DNA of 53,523 nt from Tetrahymena thermophila SB210 (Eukaryota; Ciliophora; Oligohymenophorea; Hymenostomatida; Tetrahymenidae): contig NW_002476444.1 of assembly GCF_000189635.1 (NCBI RefSeq), positions 1,499 to 55,021 of the forward strand, in the 5' to 3' direction. How positions within the stretch are numbered: position 1 is the stretch's first letter; each line of letters starts with the position of its first letter. The notes below the pieces were generated by a model. The model was not told the DNA's origin. It did not search any database and saw only the letters and a list, made by a program, of their open reading frames with translations. Shown here piece after piece: positions 24,001-36,200 of this stretch. The position numbers and the translations under genes are program-made.

Positions 24001-27000
24001 AAGATATATTTTTTCTTCAATATTTAAAAAGTAGAAATTAAATTGGTGCAATGGGTGCATCAGGCTTAGGTTCAGCTTTAGCAAAATGCATTAATCTCTC
24101 AAATTTGATACTTGATCTTAGGTAAAAACAGTTTATTTGTTTTGGATTGTGATATTTTTAATTATAAAAACTAATTTAAAACAATAAAGCTCTTTTTTCT
24201 TTTTCTTTTTATCGTGCTTGCTTTTTTATTTTTTCTTTGTTAATTAACTCATCATTTATTTTAAAAATTTTCTTTTAATATTAATTAATTTTATTATTTC
24301 ATATTTTTTCTTCAATATTTAAAAAGTTGCAATTCAATTGTTGATGAAGGTGCATCAGGCTTAGGTTCAGCTTTAGCAAAATGTATTAATCTCTCAAATT
24401 TGACACTTAGTCTTTTGTAAAAACAGTTTTTTTGTTTTGGATTGTGATATTTTTAATTATAAAAACTAATTAAAAACAATAAAGCTCTTTTTTCTTTTTC
24501 TTTTTATCGTGCTTGTTTTTTTTTTGTAATTTTTTTGTTAATTAAGCTCATCATCTATTTTAAACTTTGCTTTTATTATTAATTAATCATATTATTTCAT
24601 ATTTTTTCTTGATTTTTTCCTTCTAATTAACTATTTAATGATATATTTTTTCTTCAATATTTAAAAAGTTGCAATTCAATTGTTGATGAAGGTGCATCAG
24701 GCTTAGGTTCAACTTTAGCAAAATGCATTAATCTCTCAAATTTGGTACTTGATCTTAGGTAAAAACAGTTTATTTGTTTTGGATTGTGATATTTTTAATT
24801 ATAAAAACTAATTTAAAACAATAAAGCTTTTTTTCTTTTTCTTTTATCGTGCTTGCTTTTTTGGTTTTTCTTTGTTAATTAAGCTCATCATTTATTTTAA
24901 ACGTTTGCTTTTATTATTAATTAATTTTATTATTTTATATTTTTTCTTCATTCTTTCCTTCTATTCTAATTAACTATTTAATAATATATTTTTTCTTAAA
25001 TATTTAAAAAGGTAAAATTAAATTAGTGCAATTGGTGCATCAGGCTTAGGTTCAGCTTTAGCAAAATGCATTAATCTCTCAAATTTGACACTTGAACTTG
25101 GGTAAAAACAGTTTATTTGTTTTGGATTGTGATATTTTTAATTATAAAAACTAATTAAAAATAATAAAGCTTTTTTTTTTTCTTATTATTGTTCTTGCCT
25201 TTTTTTGTTTATTCTTTGGTAATTAAGCTCATCATTTTATTTTCAACCTTTGCTTTTATTATTAATTAATTAATCTTATAATTTCATATTTTTTCTTCGT
25301 TTTTTCCTTCTAATTAATTAACTATTTAATAATATATTTTTCCTTCAATATTTAAAAAGTTAGAATTCAATTGGTGATGAAGGTGCATCAGGCTTAGGTT
25401 CTGATTTAGCAAATTGCATTAATCTCTCAAATTTGACACTTAACCTTTAGTAAAAACAGTTTATTTGTTTTGGATTGTGATATTTTTAATTATAAAAACT
25501 AATTAAAAACAATAAAGCTCTTTTTTCTTTTTCTTTTATCGTGCTTGCTTTTTTGTTTTTTCTTTGTTAATTAATTTCATCATTTATTTTAAACATTTGT
25601 TTTTTATTAATTAATTTTTATTATTTCATATTTTTTCTTCATTTTTTCCTTCTAATTAACTATTTAATGATATATTTTTTCTTCAATATTTAAAAAGGGA
25701 TAATTAAATTGGTGTAATGGGTGCATCAGGCTTAGGTTCTGGTTTAGCAAAATGCATTAATCTCTCAAATTTGACACTTAATCTTTGGTAAAAACAGTTT
25801 ATTTGTTTTGGATTTAGATATTTTTAATTATAAAAACTAATTTAAAATAATAAAGATGTTTTTTCTTTTTCTTTTTATAGTGCTTGCTTTTTTTTTTTTT
25901 TCTTTGTTAATAAAGCTCATCATTTATTTTAAACTATTGCTTTTATTATTAATTAATCATATTATTTCATATTTTTTCTTCATTTTTTCCTTCTCGTTAA
26001 CTATTTAATGATATATTTTTTCTTCAATATTTAAAAAGTTCTAATATAATTGGTGACAAAGGTGCATCAGACTTAGGTTCTGGTTTAGCAAAATGCATTA
26101 ATATCTCAAATTTGACACTTAATCTTTTGTAAAAACAGTTTATTTGTTTTGGATTGTGATATTTTTAATTATAAAAACTAATTAAAAACAATAAAGCTCT
26201 TTTTTCTTTTTCTTTTATCGTGCTTGCTTTTTTGTTTTTTCTTTGTTAATAAAGCTCATCATTTATTTCAAACTTTTGCTTATATTATTAATTAATTTTA
26301 TCATTTCATATTTTTTCTTCATTTTTTCCTTCTAATTAACTATTTAAAAGATATATTTTTTCTTCAATATTTAAAAAGTAGAAATTAAATTGGTGCAATG
26401 GGTGCATCAGGCTTAGGTTCAGCTTTAACAAAATGCATTAATCTCTCAAATTTATAACTTAACCTTGAGTAAAAACAGTTTATTTGTTTTGGATTGTGAT
26501 ATTTTTAATTATAAAAACTAATTAAAAACAATAAAGCTCTTTTTTCTTTTTTTTTTTATCATGCTTGTTTTTTTTTTTGTATTTTTTTTTTTAATTAAGC
26601 TCATCATTTATTTCAAATTTTGATTTTATTATTAATTAATTAATCTTATTATTTCATATTTTTTCTTCATTTTTTCCTTCTAATTAACTATTTAATGAAA
26701 TATTTTTTCTCCAATATTTAAAAAGGGGTAATTAAATTGGTAACAAAGGTGCATCAGGCTTAGGTTCAGCTTTAGCAAAATGTATTAATCTCTCAAATTT
26801 GACACTTAGTCTTTTGTAAAAACAGTTTTTTTGTTTTGGATTGTGATATTTTTAATTATAAAAACTAATTAAAAACAATAAAGCTCTTTTTTCTTTTTAT
26901 TTATTATTAATTAATCATATTATTTCATATTTTTTCTTCATTTTTTCCTTCTAATTAACTATTTAATGATATATTTTTTCTTCAATATTTAAAAAGCTAA

Positions 27001-28072
27001 AATTAAATTGGTGCAATGGGTGCATCAGGCTTAGGTTCAGCTTTAGCAAAATGCATTAATCTCTCAAATTTGATACTTGATCTTAGGTAAAAACAGTTTA
27101 TTTGTTTTGGATTGTGATATTTTTAATTATAAAAACTAATTTAAAACAATAAAGCTCTTTTTTCTTTTTCTTTTATCGTGCTTGCTTTTTTATTTTTTCT
27201 CTGTTAATTAAGCTCATCATTTATTTTAAACTTTTGCTTTTATTATTAATTAATTAATCATATTATTTCATATATTTTCTTCATTTTTTCCTTCTAATTA
27301 ACTATTTAATGATATACTTTTTCTTCTATATTTAAAAAGTTCTAATTTAATTGGTGATAAAGGTGTATCAGACTTAGGTTCTGGTTTAGCAAAATGCATT
27401 AATCTCTCAAATTTGACACTTAATCTTCGGTAAAAACAGTTTATTTGTTTTGGATTTAGATATTTTTAATTATAAAAACTAAATTAAAATAATAAAGATC
27501 TTTTTTCTTTTTCTTTTTATAGTGCTTGCTTTTTTTGTTTTTTCTTTGTTAATAAAGCTCATCATTTATTTTAAACTATTGCTTTTATTATTAATTAATT
27601 AATCTTATTATTTCATATTTTTTCTTCATTTTTTCCTTCTAATTAACTATTTAATGATATATTTTTTCTTCAATATTAAAAAAGTCTGAATTAAATTGGT
27701 GATGAAGGTGCATCAGGCTTAGGTTCTAGATTAGCAAATTGCATTAATATCTCAAATTTGACACTTGAACTTGAGTAAAAACAGTTTATTTGTTTTGGAT
27801 TGTGATATTTTAAACTATAAAAATGAATATAAAAAAAAATCTCTTTGAATTTATTTGATTTATTTTTTTATCTTTTTTATTGCACTAATATTATTTTATT
27901 TATTAATTTAAAGAATAATTTTTAATTTAAAAGTTTATTCTATTTTGATATTTGTTTAAAACAAATTTATTTTAAAATGTTTAGCCGAATGAATAAATCA
28001 GAAAAATTCAAAGTAATAGGCAAGTGTCTTAAATTATAACGATTAGTTGTCTTTAATTTTAAAAGCTTCTGA
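21074..28072 (+). CDS. LRR-2: complete 90-bp-exon leucine-rich-repeat gene (617 aa, 20 exons)
   Basis: First exon 21074-21219 (146 nt, MIQQIKKYNRLEEV...LHLDLG). LRR exons, exactly 90 bp each, start at 21990, 22337, 22679, 23023, 23365, 23707, 24032, 24327, 24669, 25012, 25360, 25698, 26039, 26379, 26726, 26997, 27340 and 27685. The last exon is 27985-28072 (RMNKSEKFKVIGKCLKLQRL, then VVFNFKSF and TGA). Total 1854 nt = 618 codons. All introns are phase 2 with GTAAAAAC donors (GTATATTT for exon 1) and TTTAAAAAG-type acceptors. No codon formed across any junction is TGA. Each exon gives one 30-residue RI-like LRR, L-S-Y-N-Q-I-GDEGASGLGSGLAKC-INLSNLTLD, so the protein should be an 18-repeat solenoid with N- and C-terminal caps. 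No signal peptide or kinase domain seen, so probably an intracellular protein-binding scaffold; partner unknown. Confidence 0.9.
21452..21475 (+). other. Relic LRR exon end within intron 1
   Basis: AAAACTTACACTTAATAAAA followed by GCAG matches the end of a 90-bp exon plus its donor (ACACTTAACCTTGAGTAAAA, CAG), but the GT is gone and the rest of the exon is missing. Equivalent relics lie in intron 1 of LRR-1 (near 1800) and LRR-3 (near 39920). An ancestral exon was lost before these genes duplicated. Confidence 0.5.
21665..21957 (-). mobile_element. MITE-like insert in LRR-2 intron 1
   Basis: About 290 bp interrupting an LRR-type intron between CTAATTAACTA and TATTTAATGATA. Inverted match to 53039-53330. 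In plus orientation of that copy its ends are AGAGTAAGTTGCC and GGCATTTCACTCT, an imperfect 13-bp terminal inverted repeat (10 of 13). Non-coding. Confidence 0.55.
21990..27774 (+). repeat. LRR exon/intron array of LRR-2 (18 units)
   Basis: Eighteen units, mostly 325-357 bp, with shorter ones where introns have deletions (24032 to 24327 is 295 bp; 26726 to 26997 is 271 bp). Exon length never changes while intron length drifts, which is the sign of coding constraint on the exon. Confidence 0.9.
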
Positions 28073-28397
28073 TAAAAAAAGGATGAATAAATATAAAATG
28101 TTTGAATAATATTATATATTTTATTATTTAATATTTTGAAAAAGTGTTTTTAACCTAAAATATAAATAGATTTATAGATGTTATTATTGATTTTATATTT
28201 ATAAATATCATTCATATTTTTGTAAGTTAATAAATTATTTATTAAAAATAAAATAAATTAAATCCTCTTAAGCAAACCCTCCGAATTCTCCAAAAATGAT
28301 CAAATAATTTGGAAATTTTAGTTTTATATTATATTTTATTAAATTATATAAATACCAAGCTTTTATATGCCAGTTATATTTTAATCTTAAATATTAT
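28073..28397. other. Conserved 3' flank of LRR-2
   Basis: Contains a block at about 28262-28312 (TCCTCTTAAGCAAACCCTCC, CTCCAAAAATGATCAAAT) that is found inverted beside LRR-3 (35935-35990) and in decayed form beside LRR-4 (~40890). The LRR duplication unit therefore extends about 250 bp beyond the stop codon. It may hold the 3'-end processing signals. Confidence 0.5.
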
Positions 28398-28459
28398 AGA
28401 GAATTTACAATCGGGGCTTTTTAGGATCAGTAGGCAGAAAAAAACCTCTCTGCCTACTA
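28398..28459. other. Hairpin element, second copy
   Basis: Lead-in TAGAGAATTTACAATCGGGG, then arms AGTAGGCAGA (28431-28440) and TCTGCCTACT (28450-28459), a perfect 10-bp stem followed by a T run. Related to 2629-2691 with a compensatory stem change. It lies between the convergent 3' ends of LRR-2 and the eight-exon gene. Confidence 0.45.
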
Positions 28460-28854
28460 TTTTTTCGCCTTCCAAGTATTTTCCTTGGGGGATACTTTTT
28501 TATACTTTTTTAAAAACATTTTTACAAATTTTTAAATATCTTTAAAAAATTTGAGAACAAAAATCAAATATTTAGAAATATTTGATAAAATATGATAAAA
28601 AGAATAAAGCTAATCCTTGAATGAAATAAATTTATTAGCATAAAAATTATACAAAATATGATTTTTAGCTAAAAATTATTGTTTTTACAAAATAGATACA
28701 TTTTAAACATAAATATTGAGTTATTTTTAAAACTATTTTTATATCTAAGTTATTTAAAAATTTTTTTCTATTTTATTTATCTTTGTTAGTTTTTAATATT
28801 TTGTCATATTTTAAAGATTAAGGTTAAACTCTTCAGTGAATTTTTATTTAGTGT

Positions 28855-31800
28855 TCATTTTTCTTCTTACATATCATGCTCTTTTTGATAAGTAGAGGGA
28901 CTATTAAGATGCCTAATAAAGTTATTTTGATTGAATTAATCATCCACATTAGATTATTAAATTAAATGCTAATGTTAAAACTGTTGAAATTAATTATTAG
29001 GATTTAACCAAAATTACTAGAAACTATTTTATAATGTATTTTTTTGCTGATAAGTTTCGTTTTAGTTTTATTAAAATTGATTACTAAAGTCATCATTTGT
29101 TTGTTAATTTATTTGGTTGTTAAGAAATTGACTGTTATTATTATGAGATTATGAATCTTTCTCAAAAGAAGGCATATTTATATCTCTTATCTAATTAAAA
29201 TTTTGATACTAACTCATCTAGGTAAAATATTAATGCTTATGTTACATCATATTTTAACTATAATGATGCATTGAAACTTAATCTGCTTGTGTTTTCATTT
29301 AATTTTGTTAGAAAATTTCTTTGTTGATTATCAAATTTGGTTACTCTTATTAATTAATTTGCCCATAGCTAGTGAGTTATTAATTTTTTTATTATATGCT
29401 TGATAAAATTTAATAAGAACTGCCTTGATTCTCAAATTTTGCTTCAGGTTAATGTAACAATTTCGAATTCATTATATCTTCTTTATAATTCTCACTTTAT
29501 TAAACACTTAATCTAGTTTGTTAATAAAAATAGTCATTCTAGTCATGGTTAATATCGTCATTAGTATATTTAATATCATCATTAAATTATCTTATTTCAC
29601 CTATTTAATCCTCAAACCAGCTTTGTTGACCAAAGTTAATACCAGTAAAGACAGATAATTTAACATCATTTAAAATAGAATCATTTTTATTAAAAGTAAA
29701 GTCCAATATTGATCCAAACTAGTTGCTATTTTTAGTGTTTTGATTTGAGCCTTAAAGTTATCCACTTTATAAAGAATTCTAGCTGATTTTTTCTTCATCA
29801 AACAAATTTTATTATGGAAGATTGTTGTTAATTTATAGTTTTTATACACCTTCTGTTACAGTTTCAAGCTCAGACTTTTCAGTTTTATATTTTTTGATAA
29901 GCTATTCTTTTGATGTATCTTAAGAAGATTCCTCTTCAGAATCAGTAGGAGATTTTAATTCATCTTTTATTTTGATAAGAGAAAGATAAGCTTTTTAATA
30001 TGCTTCCTTAATTCTTTCAATATCTTTTACTTCTTTGAAGTTTTCAGGAATAGTTTATGGATCTTAAACAATTTGCACTACATTTTCGTTTATGAGTTTA
30101 AAAAAATCGCGAATCTATTAATTTTGAGTTAATTTATAAATGCTTTTTAATTCCATAAAAAAATTACTCTTTTTAATTCAATAGATTCTAAGGAAAGGGT
30201 GTGTTCTACATAAAGGATCAGAGGTATTTCTTAAATTGTGATATCATTTTTCATCTTGGAATTTATATAGGTTGTTTACAGATTATATTATACAACTTAT
30301 AGGAATTCTAAATAATCCTATTTTATTTATAATCTGTTAATAAATTAGTAATTTTAAATAATTAACTTACATCACTATAAGGAATTAAGTTGGTGTTATG
30401 ATACATTTTTACACAATAACTAAATTTTATAGCTAAAAAGACAGGATGTTTTATTTTGAAGCGTATATTAGGGGCCGAAATAAAGTTACTCAAGCCATTT
30501 ATATCATTCTCTATAGGCAAATCTTTTGAATGTTTTTTTCTACTAAACCTTTTAACATATTTCCTATCCAAACTTTCTGGTAAAAAAGGATCAAAGAAAT
30601 AATTCTTTGGTTTTGTTTAATTATAAATTATAAATAAATATTAAAAAATATATTTAATAAATGATCACCTTTATTTTTGTTTTATAGCAACCACAACTAA
30701 CTCCACAACCATATCTATTATAGACAAATATAGGAGGCGAAATTCTAGATTCTAAAACAATAGGATATTTTTCGTTAATTTAATTGAGATAAACTGCAAT
30801 AACTAATTGAAAATTAGACTATATAATAATAAAAACTAGTTTAAAATTAATAAATCCAATTCAAAGCTAAAAAAAATTAAAATATTTTTGTATATTTATT
30901 TTTAAAAATTGTCTTAAAATAATTTGATAAATTGCCATAATTTCTGATATTTGGAAAAACAATTTTATTTTTCTTTTTTAATTCATATTAAATTTATTAG
31001 GATTATTACCACCAGACCAAATTTTTACTAAAAGATATGCATTATAGAGGGGAAAAGGTAGCATTTAAAATTTTTAGGAATTAAATTTGGATTGGTACTT
31101 AGAATAATTTTTTCTCTATTCAATTCTTAAGCGAATAGAAATAAAATATAAATAGTAAAAAGAATTAATATAATTTATCAATAGAAAATTAATTATGCTA
31201 AGTATTGAATAAAAATAAATTATTTTTGTTAAATAAAATTAAGGAAATTATTAAAATTATTTTAAAATTACACCAGAATAATCATATGAAGTTTTAATAA
31301 ATTTGAGGTATTTAAAGCTACATTAGGAATTTTTAAAATAAGATCTATTTTCTCCTAGAATACTTACATTCTCTAAATGAGTTGAATTTTATTAAAATTC
31401 CTTTACAGCGTAGATTTCAGCCTTGTTTATATTTTATTAAAATAAATGTAATGCTAATCTTTTATTTTTAAAAACTCTTAGGCTTACGTAGACTTCTGAT
31501 TTAGGTAGAATTATTGATTCATTTGTTTGTGGATCTGTTATCTAAATTTTCAATTTAAATTATAATATTAATCATATTTTTTAATAACTTTTTAACACAT
31601 CATAAGTATTATTTAATTTTCAAAAAATATCATTTATATATTTATTATTCTATTTTATCATATAATCAATTAAAATTAGATTATTAAAGATTATTTTGGG
31701 ATTAATTCATTTATCAAGTAAATACTCAGAAAGTAATTTATACTTTTAAACCCAATTTTAATAGTAATAAAAGTAGAAATTATTTTATAAATTTATTTTT

Positions 31801-32309
31801 ATGTAAAATATTTACATTTAAAGTACAATTTATTGTAGGTATTTTCCATGATTTATGCCATTCCCAAACACCACTAAACATAAAAGCACTTTCATTCTTT
31901 ATCAGTAAATCCACTTTATATCGAGTGCTCTTTTTATATTAAAAATTATTATATTTAACGATTATATTCTCCTTTTTAGTAAAAGGATTCATTAAAAAAA
32001 TATAAAATTATATTGATTTTAATTAAATTTAGAAATTTTTGTTTGTTTGTAGAAGATATAGCTTAAAATGAGTTGATATGTTTATATTTTATTTGATTGT
32101 GTTAATAAATTATTTTTTTTGTTGAATCGCATGAATAAAGCTTAAATTACGTTAGGAGGGAGTTCTAATACATTTGAGGGAGTTAGATCAATGATTTTTT
32201 CAGAATCAGTTTCTAGGATTTTTATGGAAGTATTACAGACATTCCATTACCAGTTTTAGTCTATTTCTTCTTTAGTTTTATCAGAATCTGTTTAGATAGG
32301 TGCTTACAT
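28855..32309 (-). CDS. Eight-exon gene, 787-aa protein with Q/N-rich C-terminal half, unknown function
   Basis: Exons on the minus strand: 32151-32309, 31816-31971, 31368-31541, 31010-31115, 30669-30793, 30371-30604, 30168-30317 and 28855-30114. Lengths sum to 2364 nt = 788 codons, every junction GT..AG and in frame, no TGA until 28855-28857. The start MQAPIQTDSDKTKEEIDQNW is chosen as the first ATG. The N-terminal ~370 residues look globular: YKVDLLIKNESAFMFSGVWE, EVYVSLRVFKNKRLALHLFQ, PIFVYNRYGCGVSCGCYKTK, RKYVKRFSRKKHSKDLPIEN. They include a basic patch and a Cys cluster. The C-terminal half is low-complexity, Gln/Asn-rich (FQQFQHQHLIQQSNVDDQFN), ending HDMQEEK. A basic, Cys-containing N-terminal region with a Q/N-rich tail would fit a DNA-binding regulator, but I recognise no family. 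The frame is intact although LRR genes flank it on both sides. The spurious plus-strand frame at ~28850-29330 is its antisense. Confidence 0.8.
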
Positions 32310-32790
32310 CTTTATTATTTTACACATAATATTTAAATATAAGATTTAATTATTTGCTTGAATTGAAAATAAAATAGGTATATATATGGGTATAAAAAAT
32401 AAATATATTCATAGTTTGTTTTCCTTAAAATAGAGTGGGAAAAATAAAAATCAGCAGCTTTATCTTAGGAAATTAAATTTTTTTATTCATGTTTTTAGAA
32501 ATTTTAAATAATGGTGTTGATAGTGAATAATATTTTATTATCTTCTTGTTCAGATAAAGTAATCAAGGGTAAATAAGTAAGTAATCATAATACTGTAAAC
32601 TATGTATGAAGAATATCTTAAATAATTAATTTATTAATAAATTTATGATACTTGATTTGTAAATTAATTGATTAAAAATAGATAGGTGTTTGCTTCTTTT
32701 GATTTTATTTTGGTTTTTCTTTTATTCTTTAATATTTTTTAAGTAAAATTTCTTATATATTATGTTGATTTTTCTCAGTTATAAATGCTA
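32310..32790. other. Intergenic, upstream of the eight-exon gene
   Basis: AT-rich, presumably promoter. No exon or RNA gene recognised. Confidence 0.4.
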
Positions 32791-32799
32791 ATTTTTACT

Positions 32800-34215
32800 A
32801 CTTTAGCTATTTTCGTCTCTTAAGAGCAGAAAGTATTATTGATAAATATATTACTTACCATGATTTATTTCTCTACATACACTGATTAGGTACTGAAAAA
32901 AACTGATAACTTATTTAATTATTTGATACTTATTACAATTCCCCACTCTTCGATTTCTTTTCATCTATTTTAATTACTCACTTTCTTATTTAGCTTGAGC
33001 AATCAAAGAAGATAAAAATTCATTAATGATACTTTCCCTTATTAATAGTTCAATATACCAGCATACTCTACATATCTTAATTTGTTAACCTAAAGCAAAT
33101 ACCCTCTCTTCATTTTAGATAAGAGAAAGGATAATTGATAAATTAATTGCAGTGATTTATTTCTCTGTAGTCGCTGATTAAGTATCTAATTAAAAATTGA
33201 TAAATTATAATTCAGCTTATTTCTTATTCGATACTCATTACAACTCCCCACTCATCACTTTCTTTTGATCTATTTTAATTATTTGATTTCTTATTTAGAT
33301 TGAATGATCAAAAAAAGATGTGACAAAATGATAAAAACTCTTTAATTTACAATATTCCTCCTCAATCTACTTATCTTAACTCATCAACCAATATCAAATA
33401 CTCTTCTTCATTATCCCTTACCTAAAACAGAAAGAATAATTGATATATTAATTATAATGATTTATTTCTATAAAATCGATAATAAGGTATCAAATTTAAA
33501 TTGATAACTTATAATTCAGCTTATTAATTATTCGATACTCATTAAAATTTCTCACTCTTTGCTTTCTTTACATCTAAATACCCTTTCTTCATTATCCCCA
33601 CCTACAAAGAGGATAATTGATAAATTTATTACAATGATTTATTTCTCTGTAATCTCTGATTAGGTACCTAATTAAAACTGGCAACTAATAATTCAGCTTA
33701 TTAATTATTCGATACTCATTACAATTCCCCACTCTTCGATTACTTTTCATCTATTTTATTTATTCGCTTTCTTATTTAGCTTGAATGATCAAAGAAATAT
33801 ATGATAAAAACCAATTAATAATACTTTCTCTTATTAATTACTCAATATTCCAGCCCATTTTACTCATCTTACTTATTAATCTATACAAATATACTCTCTC
33901 CGTTATCCCCTACAGACAACAGAAAGGATAATTTATAAATTAATTACAGTGGATTATTTCTCTATAGCCTCTGATTAAGTACCAAATTAAAATTGACAAC
34001 TTATAATTCAGCTAATTAATTATTCGATACTCTAAACAATTCCCCACTCTACGCTTTTTTTTACATATTTCAATTGCTCACTTTCTTATTTAGCTTGAAC
34101 TTTAAAAAAAATCTTGATAAAAACTAATAAATTATAATTTCCCTTATTAATTACTCAATACTCCTCCCCACTCTATTTATCTTAGTTTATCTATATATAA
34201 AATATATTCTCTGCT
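32800..34215. repeat. Second satellite: about five diverged ~300-bp units
   Basis: The motif GATTTATTTCTCTGTAG (or variant) recurs at about 32863, 33159, 33457, 33634 and 33951. Each time it is followed by CTGATTAAGTA, a block like ATAATTCAGCTTATT, ATTCGATACTCATTACAA and TTCCCCACTCT. Spacings are ~296, ~300, ~177 (internal deletion) and ~317 bp. It has pyrimidine-rich patches on the plus strand (TATCCCCTACA). It does not match the LRR unit, and I find no conserved exon in it. Confidence 0.8.
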
Positions 34216-34504
34216 CAATAATTGTTTCTTTTATTTGCATTCATTTTGCTAATTTTTTTTATGATATAAACATGTTTTGATGGGTTTTCTGTTTTTCTGA
34301 TAAAATCTGCTCTATCTTTGATTCCAATATTTATCATTTATAAGTAGTTAGTTAGCAATATTAACAATATTTTATCATTATATATAAATGTTTTCATCAA
34401 ATAATAATAAACTAATTTAAATTATTAATACGTATTTACAATCTCAATTTTTACAATTTAAAGCAATTATTTTTAAATAAATATACAATAAAAATTTTTA
34501 AATT

Positions 34505-35027
34505 ATGAATTAGATTGGTGGAAGTGCGTTTACTATAATTTTAGATTTCGAATTAGTCTTATTAGTGATTTTTTACATAATTATGGATAAAGTTTTTATT
34601 TTATTCATTTAGTTTTTAATACAAGATAGACTAGATTTATGAATGCATATACATCAATATCGTTTGAGGTTTAAAAAAAATATTTTAGCAGAATATTTTT
34701 CTCATATTTATTCAATTATATATAAATAAATGCTAATAAAAATACTATTTTTAGTTACTATTATTTAATAAAAAGGAAGGAGAGAGAGGAGAAGATTCAG
34801 ATTAACTATTTTAAATTTCTTTGAATAATCAACTGTCTTAAATTCTTGAAAACTTTGTAGAATCAAATTTAAAATAGAAAAAGTCTGTAAAAATAAATAA
34901 AACATCAATCTGTATAAATAATGAATTTCTACAAAAAAACTAGATTTATTTATAAAACCATAAAATAAACAGAGTAATTCAAAGAGAGTACTAAATATTT
35001 GTCATTGATAGAAAAATGTGTATTTGA
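34505..35027 (+). CDS. Possible small spliced gene, unknown function
   Basis: Best-supported part: exon 34639-34668 (MNAYTSISFE), intron 34669-34754 (GTTTAAAA...TTTTTAG), exon 34755-35027 (91 codons with stop: LLLFNKKEGERGEDSDQLFQ, then ISLNNQLSQILENFVESNLK, ending IFVIDRKMCI and TGA). Both are phase 0. An upstream frame from ATG 34505 (MNQIGGSAFTIILDFELVLL) stops at 34640-34642. It could be a further 5' exon joined by a phase-1 intron, or an unrelated short membrane peptide. No family recognised. Confidence 0.4.
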
Positions 35028-35655
35028 GTTTTTTAATTTTCTTTCATGTTTTATGAGAAGAAATAAATATTTGTGAATTACTTTAAAAATAATCATAATA
35101 GAGTAAAGTTTTTAAATTAATAAATGAAGAAATCTATCAAAAACGAAACAGCATGTTTGAAAATAAAAATACTTTGTTATTCTCTTTTCTTATTAGAAAT
35201 GTTATAGAAATTATTTTAATTATTAAAATTCCTAACTAAAATATTAATTGCTTATTTGTTATTTAATTTTATAATTATTTTTTTTGTGTAATAGATAAAT
35301 ATATTTATCTTCTTACTACCAAATAAGTATTATATGTTTCAATTTATCAAATATATTTTTTACATCTAAATCATGCACAACTATAATCCCCTCTGAATTT
35401 GTTTTAAGCATTATAAATTAATTTACTCCTTACCAAGGACTTTATCTATCTCTGTTTAGGTTTCTTCTTTTAACAAAAGAGATTAATTTTCAAAGTATAT
35501 TTAAATGAATTCTTAAATGTTGAATTATTAACCAATATTGTGTCTTCATAAAATAATAATATTTTATTAACAATTTCCTATTAATTTTTCAATTTTATAT
35601 TTATTTTATTAGATATTTTAAATTAAAATTTTCTTAAAACAAAAAGATCATAAAA

Positions 35656-35763
35656 ATGACTGAAGCTACCTTAAAAATAACTTAATTATAAAACAATCTC
35701 TAAAAATGGGTTGTTGAAAGAACAAAAAATAACTACAAAAGTTAAAATAAAAAGAAAACTTGA
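35656..35763 (+). CDS. Tiny ORF (35 aa), doubtful
   Basis: ATG at 35656 gives MTEATLKITQLQNNLQKWVV, then ERTKNNYKSQNKKKT and TGA. The composition is plausible for a Tetrahymena protein end, but it is short and isolated. It may be a remnant. Confidence 0.2.
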
Positions 35764-36200
35764 TTTCTCCCTGAGATTTTATTTAAATCATGGTATCTAA
35801 TTAATTAATCATGATAAATAAAAAAAGGATAGAAATATGATTGATGGATAATATTTAAGATTAAAATATAACTGGTATATAAAACTTTGGCATTTATATA
35901 ATTTAATAACATGGAATATAACATTAAAAATTTCAAATTATTTGGTCGTTTTTGGAGAAACAAGAGGGTTTGCTAAAGAGGATTTAATTTATTTAAGTAA
36001 ATTTAGTTTTTTTATTTTTCATAAATAATTTATTTACTTAAAAAAATATGAATGATATTTATAAATATAAAATCAATAATAAAATCTATCTATCTATTTA
36101 TAATTTAGGTTAAAAACACTTTTTCAAAATATTAAATAATAAAATATATAATATTATTCAAACATTTTATTTTTATTCATCCTTTTTCACCAGTTATTTT
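35764..36200. other. 3' flank of LRR-3
   Basis: From about 35930 this is the inverted counterpart of 28073-28315 beside LRR-2 (TTTTTGGAGAAACAAGAGGG, TTTGCTAAAGAGGATTTAAT). Before that, AT-rich spacer with nothing recognised. Confidence 0.5.

Noticed and set aside
28850..29330. Plus-strand open stretch resembling a secreted protein with one TGA
   Set aside because: It is the antisense of the Q/N-rich last exon of the eight-exon minus-strand gene, which has consistent splice sites and no internal TGA.
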